From contig SXQR01000202.1 of NCBI GenBank assembly GCA_005792865.1, forward strand, positions 1 to 6,644: a DNA stretch of 6,644 nucleotides, written 5' to 3'. The stretch is from Flavobacterium sp. Lineage in GTDB: Bacteria; Bacteroidota; Bacteroidia; Flavobacteriales; Flavobacteriaceae. The notes under the pieces were generated by a model. It was not told the DNA's origin and made no database searches. It worked only from the letters and a program-made list of their open reading frames with translations. Shown piece after piece: positions 1 to 6,578 of this stretch (positions are counted from its first letter, which is position 1; every line of letters starts with the position of its first letter). A program made the position numbers and the translations under genes.

Positions 1-1710
1 CTGGGTTTCATTGCTGTTGTTGAGGGCGACCATGACGGTCTTGCCCTCGATGTGGCGGAAGTACACGAAGACGTTCTTTTCGGGGATGTATTGCGTTGTT
101 TTTCCCCGATGGATCGCGGCGCTGGTTTTGCGCCAATTGAGCAGATTTTTGGTGAAGTTGAAGTAGTCGTTCTGCGCTGCGTCGCGGCCCTGGGGCGTGA
201 ATGCGTTTGCGGGATCGCCCGGCCAGCCTCCGGGAAAATCGCGCCTGATGTCGCCGTCGCCCTTGCCCTTGTCGCCCTTCATGCCGATTTCGGACCCGTA
301 ATAGATTTGCGGGATGCCGCGGACGGTGGAAATAAGCGCCATCGCGAGCTTGTAATCGCGTACGTCCGGGTATTGCTGGTTGAAGCGTTGGGTGTCGTGG
401 TTCTCGGTGAATACGAGGATGTTGTTGATGTCGGGGTATAGGAAGTCGTTCACGAAGTTTTCGTAAATGCGGATCATGCCTTTGTCCCATTCGGGTTTAG
501 TCTCTGAAAATGCCTGCAGGATCGCATCGTGCAAAGTAAAATCCATGACCGTGGGCAGGTGGGAATTATAGCTCTGGAGCGCCCCGATTTTGGAATCTTT
601 TTGCCAGTACGCCATCTGTGCCTGGTCATGCATCCAGACCTCGCCGGCGATGTTGAAATTTGGGTATTCATCGGTGATGGCCTTGGTCCATTTGGCGATG
701 CCTTCCTTGTCATTGTAGGAATAAGTGTCCACGCGGAAGCCGTCCAGATTGGCATATTCAATCCACCAGATGGCGTTTTGGATCAGGTAGTTGAGCATCA
801 GCGGGTTTCGCTGGTTGAGGTCGGGCATCGACTTTACGAACCAACCGTCCATGCACATTTTGGTGTCGATTGCGGAAGCATTGGGGTCCATCTGCGTGGT
901 CATGCGGTAATTGGTCTGCGCGTAACCCGGGAATTGGTGAAGCCAATCATAGGTAGGCATATCGGCAAATGTCCAATGCTTGCCCCAGTGGTTGGTCACG
1001 TAGTCCATCACCAGTTTCAAACCGCGTTTGTGCATCTCGTCGGAAAGGCGGAGATAGTCCTCATTGCTGCCATAGCGCGGGTCGATCCTGTACACATCCG
1101 ATTGCCCGTAACCGTGATAGGAGCCTCGCTCGTCATTGTCCTCGCAGAGCGGCGTGCTCCAGATGGCGGTCGCGCCGAGTTCCTTGATGTAGTCCAGGTT
1201 TTGAATTATGCCTTCGATGTCGCCGCCATGCCGCCCGGAAAGTTCGCTGCGGTTGGCTTTGTCGGCCATGCCGGGCATATTGTCGTTGCCGGGATTTCCA
1301 TTGGCGAATCGGTCTGGCATCAAAAGGTAGAGCACGTCGGACGAATCGAAGCTTTTTCGCGCGGCCGAATTGGCTCGGCGCTCTTTGATTTCATATTTGT
1401 ACGCAGTACTTTTCTTGCCAGACTTGAAAGTGAAATTGATCATGCCCGGCACCATGTTCTGAGTGTCGATCGTGACGAAGGCGTAGTTTGGATTCTCGGT
1501 GCGCACGATGCCACGGATCGTTGCATTGGACGCTGAGATTTCGTGCTTGCCGATGTCCTTTCCGTAGAACAGGATCTGGAGCTCCGGATTTTTCATGGCA
1601 GCGTACCAAAAGGGAGGTTCGGTGCGGGTGGGTTGGGCGAGGAGGGCGCCTGAAAGCAGGAGGATGAAAAGCGTGGGGAGGACGGCTTTGAGGGGGGGTG
1701 CAGACCTCAA
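1..1710 (-). CDS. Secreted GH13 alpha-amylase family enzyme (cyclomaltodextrinase/neopullulanase, SusA-like), 3' end outside window
   Basis: The minus-strand frame is open to the left edge, giving about 570 residues with the C-terminal end missing. Numbered from a TTG at 1710, it begins with a signal peptide: an R/K-bearing n-region, the hydrophobic core VLPTLFILLLSGALLA, and likely cleavage before Q. An Ig-like beta-rich N-terminal domain like that of cyclomaltodextrinases follows (about residues 30-115), then the GH13 barrel. All four GH13 regions are present: DYVTNH (236-241), GFRVDTY with nucleophile D328, GEVW with acid/base E357, and TENHD with D439. MPDLN (295-299) is the neopullulanase/cyclomaltodextrinase-type fifth region. 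By family it hydrolyses alpha-1,4 links in maltooligosaccharides, cyclodextrins or pullulan, here in the periplasm, feeding the transporter and maltose phosphorylase encoded upstream. The start is uncertain. No ATG lies near the signal peptide. The TTG sits inside a palindromic repeat and has no ribosome binding site. In-frame alternatives are GTG 1800, ATG 1842 and ATG 1866, which would bury the signal peptide behind a repeat-derived extension. Function is sure at family level; exact substrate is not. Confidence 0.93.
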   Translation of the reverse strand, partial: MRSAPPLKAVLPTLFILLLSGALLAQPTRTEPPFWYAAMKNPELQILFYGKDIGKHEISASNATIRGIVRTENPNYAFVTIDTQNMVPGMINFTFKSGKKSTAYKYEIKERRANSAARKSFDSSDVLYLLMPDRFANGNPGNDNMPGMADKANRSELSGRHGGDIEGIIQNLDYIKELGATAIWSTPLCEDNDERGSYHGYGQSDVYRIDPRYGSNEDYLRLSDEMHKRGLKLVMDYVTNHWGKHWTFADMPTYDWLHQFPGYAQTNYRMTTQMDPNASAIDTKMCMDGWFVKSMPDLNQRNPLMLNYLIQNAIWWIEYANLDGFRVDTYSYNDKEGIAKWTKAITDEYPNFNIAGEVWMHDQAQMAYWQKDSKIGALQSYNSHLPTVMDFTLHDAILQAFSETKPEWDKGMIRIYENFVNDFLYPDINNILVFTENHDTQRFNQQYPDVRDYKLAMALISTVRGIPQIYYGSEIGMKGDKGKGDGDIRRDFPGGWPGDPANAFTPQGRDAAQNDYFNFTKNLLNWRKTSAAIHRGKTTQYIPEKNVFVYFRHIEGKTVMVALNNSNETQ

Positions 1711-1734
1711 AGGTTTTAAAAACCTTTGAGGTCT
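1702..1734 (-). repeat. REP-like perfect palindrome, amylase-proximal copy
   Basis: This is a perfect 33-nt inverted repeat. Its arms AGACCTCAAAGGTTTT (1702-1717) and the reverse complement (1719-1734) surround a single central base at 1718. It would fold into a 16-bp hairpin in RNA or single-stranded DNA. Its core matches the copy at 2143-2175 in opposite orientation: only the central base and one position in each outer arm differ. It overlaps the TTG taken as the start of the GH13 gene (1708-1710). Confidence 0.95.
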
Positions 1735-1783
1735 AGAGGAACAGACACCAAATTTCTCCCCAACGTTGCCGCCTTTACTTCTG

Positions 1784-2134
1784 TCAGAGGTGTAACTCAC
1801 TCCTCTCGAACCTGACTTTGAACAAACTTCCATTTCTTCCATAGCGTTTATTGATTGACTTTGCATAACTGTTCAATAAATTGGATATTGGCAAATGCAA
1901 GCGGGCCCGGAACTTTTCCGGAATTTCCTCTGCATTCTTGAATTTCACGACCATTGAAATTTCGCTGGATCCTGCCGAAATTTCTAATATGGTGCAAACA
2001 GGTGCAAGATGCCTTTCGGCCAATTTCTTGAAATAGATTTTATTTGCCGGTTCAAAAAATAGAGCTTCGTCGTTGTTTCCGCGCTGTACTATCCGGTACA
2101 ATTTGCCGGCAATTAAATGATCGGTTTTTTGCAT
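1784..2134 (-). CDS. Degenerate REP-associated (Y1/IS200-like) transposase family protein, 116 aa
   Basis: The N-terminal half follows the pattern of Bacteroidota RAYT proteins: a LYRIVQRGNN segment (residues 12-21, usually YHIYNRGNN), a pair of strands, then LLNSYAKSINKRYGRNGSLF (86-105), which matches the helix carrying the candidate catalytic tyrosine (Y90, with Y98 nearby). Where active members have the HUH metal-binding motif (PNHFHFL-like), this protein reads SSEISMV (56-62), so both histidines are replaced (E58, S60). It stops at residue 116 shortly after the GSLF motif, whereas full members usually run on for some 60 more residues. I see no continuation in the next frames before the palindrome. 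The chosen start is ATG at 2132-2134. A TTG at 2185 is also in frame, but the extra 17 residues mostly translate the palindrome. It should be unable to cut DNA. It could be a decaying remnant, or a retained DNA-binding derivative. Confidence 0.7.
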   Translation of the reverse strand: MQKTDHLIAGKLYRIVQRGNNDEALFFEPANKIYFKKLAERHLAPVCTILEISAGSSEISMVVKFKNAEEIPEKFRARLHLPISNLLNSYAKSINKRYGRNGSLFKVRFERSELHL

Positions 2135-2142
2135 GATTTTTA

Positions 2143-2175
2143 AAACCTCAAAGGTTTTTAAAACCTTTGAGGTTT
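2143..2175 (+). repeat. REP-like perfect palindrome, phosphorylase-proximal copy
   Basis: This is a perfect inverted repeat with arms AAACCTCAAAGGTTTT (2143-2158) and the reverse complement (2160-2175) around one T at 2159. It is the inverted partner of 1702-1734. It lies 26-58 nt downstream of the maltose phosphorylase stop on the transcribed strand. There the stem ends in GGTTTT, so the RNA could form a stable hairpin with a short U run and might act as a partial terminator or 3'-end protector for the upstream message. Confidence 0.95.
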
Positions 2176-2200
2176 GCAGCGACAAAACCCGCCAAAAATG

Positions 2201-4507
2201 TTAAACCGTCACCAAAACGTTCGGTTGAACCGAAATTTCGGTATCATTCACCACCACGGTCATTTCCTGTCCTTCTTCCAATCCAAAACTCGTCTTCCCT
2301 TCCTCCACATTGACCTTCAAAACCTGGTTCCTGAAATTGATCTTGAACGAATACCCTTTCCATTGAGCCGGAATGCGCGGCGCGAAGTGCAACACGTCAT
2401 CCTTGACGCGCATGCCGCCAAAACCTTCCACGATGCTCATCCAGGTGCCGGCCATGGATGTGATGTGGCAGCCTTCCTCCACTTCCTTGTTATAATCGTC
2501 GAGATCGAGCCTTGAGGTGCGCAAATAAAAGGTATAGGCCATGTCCATTTTGCCAAGGACGGCCGCCTGGATGGAATGCACACATGGTGAAAGTGAGCTT
2601 TCGTGTACCGTGAAAGGCTCATAAAAATCAAAGTGCCTTTCCAGTTGTTCTCGCGTAAAATGATCTTCAAAGAAATAAAAGCCCTGTAACACATCGGCCT
2701 GTTTGATGTACGGCGAGCGCAATATCCGGTCCCACGACCATTTCTGGTTGATTGGCCTTTGCGCGCGGTCCAGGTCCGAAACTTTTACAAGTTCCTTGTC
2801 CAGGAATCCGTCCTGTTGCAGGAAGATCTCCAATTGCTCGTCGTATGGGAAATACATCTTGTCGGCGACCTTTTGCCAGTGCAGGAGCTCGGCCTTGTCA
2901 ATTTTTGTGGCCGCCACGATCCGTGCGTAGTCCTTGGGGTAATCCGCTTCGACCTTTTCAATTTGTTCCAACGCGTAGTCGATGCACCATTTGGCCAGGT
3001 AATTCGTGTACCAGTTGTTGTTGACGTTGTTTTCGTATTCATTGGGGCCGGTCACGCCCAGTATCATGTAACGGTCCTTGTGCGTCGACCAGGTGGCACG
3101 CTGGTGCCAGAACCGTGCTATCGCGATGAGCACCTCGAGGCCTTTTTCCGGGATGTAGGAGTAGTCGCCTGTAAATCGATGGTAATTGTAGATGGCAAAG
3201 GCAATGGCTCCGTTCCGATGGATTTCCTCAAAAGTGATCTCCCATTCGTTGTGGCATTCCTCGCCGTTCATGGTCACCATCGGGAAAAGTGCGGCTCCGC
3301 CCGTAAACCCGAGTTTTTCCGCATTTTCGATAGCCTTGCCCAGTTGGTTGTACCGATAGGTCAACAGGTTCCTTGCAACGCCCTGATCCTTGGTCGCCAT
3401 ATAGAACGGGATGCAGTAAGCCTCGGTGTCCCAATAGGTCGATCCGCCGTACTTTTCGCCGGTGAAGCCTTTGGGGCCGATGTTCAGCCTCGAATCCTTA
3501 CCCGAATACGTCTGGTTCAACTGGAAAATATTGAACCTGATGCCTTGTTGTGCCTTGACATCGCCGTCAATGGTGATGTCAGACATGTCCCAGATCGCGG
3601 ACCAGCTTTTGGCCTGATTGGCCAGCATGGTTTCAAAGCCTTTTTCGGATGCCTTCCTGATCACGGATTTCGCGGCCTGCACCAGTTCCGATTCCTTGTG
3701 GTTGAGGGTTACGGTGTATCCGCCGGTTTTTATGATGGCGACAGACTGCCCAGCCTTGGCCGAAACGGGGTATGAAAAGGTGATCTTCTCTTTGTCCGTT
3801 AGGACATTTGCGGGCTCCGCTTTAGTGTTTTCATTGCCGATAAAGATCTGGTTGTGCATGAACGCAGTCGCGCCAAAGTGCGTCTTGAACGTCCGTGCCG
3901 TCACAAAACCCGAATTTCGATCGTGCTCGACGCCGACGGGTTCCCAGAATTTCTCTTCCCAGTTGGCATCCTCGTTGTGCACCCCCGCATCAACGTAGGG
4001 CCTGAATTCAATCGTTGCATCGCGGTTGGTCGGGGTGATGGCATAGCGGATCATTCCCGATTCATCAAGATCCATCGAGAGGAACCGGCGCACTTCGGCA
4101 CGTATCTCGGTCCCGTTCTGCAGCGTTGCCGTGAACGACCGATGGTACCAGCCTTCCTTCATGTTGAGTTCGCGCCTGAACGCGCTGACGGCGCACGCAG
4201 CAAGGTCAAGGTTCTCGCCGTTGATGACGATGTCGATCCCGATCCAATTGGGCGCATTGAGCACCTTGGCGAAATATTCCGGATAACCGTTTTTCCACCA
4301 GCCCACCTTGGTCTTGTCGGGGTAATAGATTCCTGCGATATAGCTTCCCTGGAAAGTTTCGCCCGAATAGGTCTCCTCAAAATTGGCGCGCTGTCCCATG
4401 GCACCGTTCCCGATGCTGAACAGGCTTTCCGATGATTTTACCCTTTCGGCATCAAATCCTTCCTCAATCACCGACCATGCGTCGGGTTTAATATAATCCT
4501 GGTTCAT
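2201..4507 (-). CDS. Maltose phosphorylase, glycoside hydrolase family 65 (EC 2.4.1.8)
   Basis: This cytoplasmic enzyme of 768 residues splits maltose with inorganic phosphate, giving D-glucose and beta-D-glucose-1-phosphate. The length and layout fit GH65: an N-terminal beta-sandwich (about 1-270), a helical linker, an (alpha/alpha)6 barrel (about 320-690) and a small C-terminal beta domain. The barrel carries YWDTEAY (358-364) and GAALFPMVTMNGEECHNEWE (404-423), a stretch I recognise as typical of maltose rather than trehalose or kojibiose phosphorylases. GPNEYENN (487-494) holds the general acid, E490, equivalent to E487 of the Lactobacillus brevis enzyme. HESSLS (635-640) is the phosphate-binding loop. 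Start: ATG at 4505-4507, no Shine-Dalgarno, 50 nt after the beta-phosphoglucomutase stop. The next gene is that mutase, which consumes its product; this supports the maltose (inverting phosphorolysis) role. Other alpha-glucosidic disaccharides cannot be fully excluded from sequence alone. Confidence 0.95.
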   Translation of the reverse strand: MNQDYIKPDAWSVIEEGFDAERVKSSESLFSIGNGAMGQRANFEETYSGETFQGSYIAGIYYPDKTKVGWWKNGYPEYFAKVLNAPNWIGIDIVINGENLDLAACAVSAFRRELNMKEGWYHRSFTATLQNGTEIRAEVRRFLSMDLDESGMIRYAITPTNRDATIEFRPYVDAGVHNEDANWEEKFWEPVGVEHDRNSGFVTARTFKTHFGATAFMHNQIFIGNENTKAEPANVLTDKEKITFSYPVSAKAGQSVAIIKTGGYTVTLNHKESELVQAAKSVIRKASEKGFETMLANQAKSWSAIWDMSDITIDGDVKAQQGIRFNIFQLNQTYSGKDSRLNIGPKGFTGEKYGGSTYWDTEAYCIPFYMATKDQGVARNLLTYRYNQLGKAIENAEKLGFTGGAALFPMVTMNGEECHNEWEITFEEIHRNGAIAFAIYNYHRFTGDYSYIPEKGLEVLIAIARFWHQRATWSTHKDRYMILGVTGPNEYENNVNNNWYTNYLAKWCIDYALEQIEKVEADYPKDYARIVAATKIDKAELLHWQKVADKMYFPYDEQLEIFLQQDGFLDKELVKVSDLDRAQRPINQKWSWDRILRSPYIKQADVLQGFYFFEDHFTREQLERHFDFYEPFTVHESSLSPCVHSIQAAVLGKMDMAYTFYLRTSRLDLDDYNKEVEEGCHITSMAGTWMSIVEGFGGMRVKDDVLHFAPRIPAQWKGYSFKINFRNQVLKVNVEEGKTSFGLEEGQEMTVVVNDTEISVQPNVLVTV

Positions 4508-4512
4508 AATAT

Positions 4513-4540
4513 GTCAAATGTCGAACGTCAAATGACGAAC
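4513..4540. repeat. 14-nt tandem duplication in the mutase-phosphorylase spacer
   Basis: GTCAAATGTCGAAC (4513-4526) is followed directly by GTCAAATGACGAAC (4527-4540): two copies with one mismatch. The junction contains the short palindrome CGTCAAATGACG (4526-4537). It fills most of the 50-nt gap before the maltose phosphorylase start, which has no visible ribosome binding site. It may be a slippage product, or it may influence folding of the leader of that gene. Confidence 0.85.
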
Positions 4541-4557
4541 GAGCTTAATTGAATGAT

Positions 4558-5214
4558 TTATCGGTTAATCAAAGTTTCTAAAAATACCGAATCCACGTGG
4601 GTGAAGTCGGGAAAGCAAAAGTGTGCCCGGTGCAGGATTTTCGCCTCTCCGATGCCTACGCTGGTCATCCCGGCCGAGTTCGCGGCATCGATTCCCGCCT
4701 CTGAATCCTCAAAAACGATCGAATTGGCTGCCGTTGCACCGAGTAGGCGCGTGGCCTGGAGGAAAACTTCGGGATCCGGTTTGGCATTGGTCACGTCGTT
4801 TCCGTCAACGATGGCGTCAAAATATTCAATAATGCCCACTTTCTCGAGGATGGGCCGGGCATTCTTGCTTGCCGAACCCAGCGCGATCGGCTGGTTGTTT
4901 CGCTTGAGGTACCTCAGGGTGTGCATCACGCCGGGGAGGATCTCGGACTCGTCCATATTGGCGATGTGCGCGAGATAATCCTCATTTTTTTGGTGAAGCC
5001 AGCGTTGGCGGTCTTCTTCGCGCGCCGTAATCCTTCCCAGTTCGAGAATGATTTCCAGCGACCGGACACGGCTGACGCCCTTTAATTTTTCGTTGTGTTC
5101 GGGGGTGAATTCGACGCCGAGTTCCGATGCGATTTTCTGCCACGCGAAAAAGTGGTATCGCGCGGTATCGACTATCACGCCGTCGAGGTCAAATATGAAT
5201 GCTTTTTTTGTCAT
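4558..5214 (-). CDS. pgmB: Beta-phosphoglucomutase (HAD superfamily, EC 5.4.2.6)
   Basis: This 218-residue cytoplasmic enzyme interconverts beta-D-glucose-1-phosphate and glucose-6-phosphate via an aspartyl phosphate and a beta-glucose-1,6-bisphosphate intermediate. Every HAD motif is intact: FDLDGVIVDT with nucleophile D9 and acid/base D11, the helical cap with KGVSR including R49, GSASKN with S114 and K117, AKPDP with K145, and EDSEAG with metal ligands E169 and D170. Most of these numbers match or nearly match the Lactococcus lactis beta-PGM, whose cap KGVSR and SAS/KPDP signatures separate it from generic HAD phosphatases. Its ATG (5212-5214) overlaps the TGA of the transporter gene in an ATGA arrangement, so the two are probably translationally coupled. 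It carries the maltose phosphorylase product into glycolysis. Confidence 0.96.
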   Translation of the reverse strand: MTKKAFIFDLDGVIVDTARYHFFAWQKIASELGVEFTPEHNEKLKGVSRVRSLEIILELGRITAREEDRQRWLHQKNEDYLAHIANMDESEILPGVMHTLRYLKRNNQPIALGSASKNARPILEKVGIIEYFDAIVDGNDVTNAKPDPEVFLQATRLLGATAANSIVFEDSEAGIDAANSAGMTSVGIGEAKILHRAHFCFPDFTHVDSVFLETLINR

Positions 5215-6578
5215 TTCTGGATTACGTCGTCAACATCCTTGACCTTGAATACCAGCGCGGCGGCCAAAAGGAAACTCACACCGCTGGTCATCAGGGCAAA
5301 GATGGCATTGTCATTATAGAGATATTTTACCAGTGGCCCGCCGATGATCGCGTTGATGATCTGCGGGATCACGATGAAGAAATTGAAGATTCCCATGTAC
5401 ACGCCCATTTTCTTGGGTGAGATCGCGCCGGCGAGGATGGCGTAGGGCATGGCCAGGATCGAGGCCCATGCGATACCGATGCATACCATCGATAGCATCA
5501 GCCAGTCCTTGTCGGGCATGAAATACATGGACAAAAGCCCGATGCCGCCGATGACCAGCGACAGCGCATGGGTCATCTTTCGGCCAATCTGCTTGGCGAT
5601 GTAGGGAAGTGCAAAGGCAAAGAGTGCCGAGACCAGGTTGTAAACCCCAAACAACACCCCGACCCAATCCCCCGCATCCTGGTACGCCGCGCTCTGGGTG
5701 TCGTCGATCGGGAGGCCGTAGATGTGGTGTGCGATTGCAGGCGTGGTGAAGACCCACATGCCAAAAAGCCCGAACCAGGAGAAGAACTGGACCCAACTCA
5801 GTTGCCGCATCGTAGTGGGCATCTTGCGGAAATCCTCAAAGATATCCACCAGGCGAGCTTCCTTTCGGTCCACCTCATGGTCCTGTTCCAGTGCCTGTTT
5901 ATGGGCTTTTTCGTCAGAGAAACGTTCGAGTTCCTCCGGCGAATACTCCTTTGTCGTGAAAATCGTGATCAGGATGGAACCGACAAGGATCAGCGCGCCC
6001 ACGACAAACGAATAGATCAGGTGGGGCGGGACCCCGCCGTCGGTACTTTGATTGGAGACGCCAAACCAGTTGGTCAAAACATAGGGCAACCACGATCCGA
6101 TCACGGCCCCGAAACCAATCAGGGCGGTCTGCACACTGAAACCGAGCGTACGCTGGTCGGTGCGGAGGTTATCGCCCACCAGCGCGCGGAATGGTTCCAT
6201 CGCGATATTGAACGAAGCGTCCATGATCATCAGCATGCCGGCGCCCACCCAAAGCGCGGGCAGGATGGAAATGAAGATGTCGGCCTGCGGCATCAGGATG
6301 AGCCCGATGGAGGCGAGGAGCGCTCCGGCAAGAAAGAAGGGTTTTCGGCGCCCGAAACGGCCCCAGGTCTGGTCGCTGTAATGCCCGATGATCGGCTGCA
6401 CGATCAGGCCCATTAAGGGGGCAATGATCCAGAACCACGAAAGTTCGTGGACGTCGGCACCAAAGATCTGGAGGATTCGGCTGGCATTTGCATTCTGGAG
6501 GGCAAATCCCATCTGGATTCCCAGGAAGCCGAAACTCATGTTCCAGATTTCCCAGAATCCTAATCTACGCTTTTCCAT
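5211..6578 (-). CDS. MFS sugar transporter, SLC45/GPH-like, probable maltose importer
   Basis: This 455-residue inner-membrane protein has about twelve hydrophobic segments (roughly 10-30, 45-65, 80-97, 102-120, 145-168, 187-208, 258-280, 303-323, 335-353, 357-380, 393-413 and 425-446). A charged central cytoplasmic loop of about 50 residues (208-257) divides the two halves. The loop between segments 2 and 3 reads GHYSDQTWGRFGRRKPF (65-81), which contains the MFS motif D-x(5)-G-R-x-G-R-R/K in the form seen in SLC45 and plant sucrose carriers. Family members are cation-coupled disaccharide carriers. The genes downstream (beta-PGM, maltose phosphorylase, secreted amylase) point to maltose or short maltooligosaccharides, but the sequence itself does not fix the substrate. 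It is the first gene of the cluster in the window. The ATG (6576-6578) has no clear Shine-Dalgarno, and the 3' end overlaps pgmB by 4 nt. Confidence 0.92.
   Translation of the reverse strand: MEKRRLGFWEIWNMSFGFLGIQMGFALQNANASRILQIFGADVHELSWFWIIAPLMGLIVQPIIGHYSDQTWGRFGRRKPFFLAGALLASIGLILMPQADIFISILPALWVGAGMLMIMDASFNIAMEPFRALVGDNLRTDQRTLGFSVQTALIGFGAVIGSWLPYVLTNWFGVSNQSTDGGVPPHLIYSFVVGALILVGSILITIFTTKEYSPEELERFSDEKAHKQALEQDHEVDRKEARLVDIFEDFRKMPTTMRQLSWVQFFSWFGLFGMWVFTTPAIAHHIYGLPIDDTQSAAYQDAGDWVGVLFGVYNLVSALFAFALPYIAKQIGRKMTHALSLVIGGIGLLSMYFMPDKDWLMLSMVCIGIAWASILAMPYAILAGAISPKKMGVYMGIFNFFIVIPQIINAIIGGPLVKYLYNDNAIFALMTSGVSFLLAAALVFKVKDVDDVIQK

Larger units (their letters stand above)
1702..2175 (-). 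mobile_element. RAYT-type element: transposase-like ORF bracketed by inverted palindromes
   Basis: Two near-identical 33-nt palindromes at 1702-1734 and 2143-2175, in inverted orientation, enclose a single ORF related to Y1/IS200-like REP-associated transposases (RAYTs). This is the layout known for RAYT genes with flanking REP sequences. The segment is visibly richer in A/T than the sugar genes on either side and lies between two genes of what should be a compact operon. A TGCAG pentamer occurs just outside both ends (1699-1703, overlapping the first arm by two bases, and 2175-2179), which may be a target duplication or chance. The enclosed protein lacks its HUH histidines and C-terminus, so the unit is probably not autonomous. 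Exact ends are uncertain by a few bases. Confidence 0.8.

Noticed and set aside
8..946. Minus-strand ORFs at 8-490, 474-761 and 758-946
   Set aside because: They are out of frame with the GH13 reading frame, which runs unbroken through the same stretch to the left edge. Their translations are low-complexity and lack motifs.
529..1536. Long plus-strand ORF of about 335 codons
   Set aside because: It lies opposite the amylase coding frame, which carries all four GH13 motifs. The plus-strand translation shows no recognisable domain and arises from codon bias of the real gene.
2135..2185. N-terminal extension of the transposase-like ORF starting at TTG 2185
   Set aside because: The extra 17 residues are mainly a translation of the palindrome. 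An ATG at 2134 sits at the position where family proteins normally begin.
2176..2200. Classical Rho-independent terminator after maltose phosphorylase
   Set aside because: There is no GC-rich stem with a long T run here. The only hairpin is the REP-like palindrome of the mobile element, whose T run is short.
2759..3775. Long plus-strand ORF of about 338 codons
   Set aside because: It is antisense to the maltose phosphorylase barrel. The minus-strand protein is complete with catalytic and phosphate-binding motifs, and the antisense product resembles nothing.
5568..6416. Plus-strand ORF of about 282 codons
   Set aside because: It is antisense to the MFS transporter. It is rich in H, R, D and G in a pattern typical of a reverse-strand shadow of membrane-protein codons.
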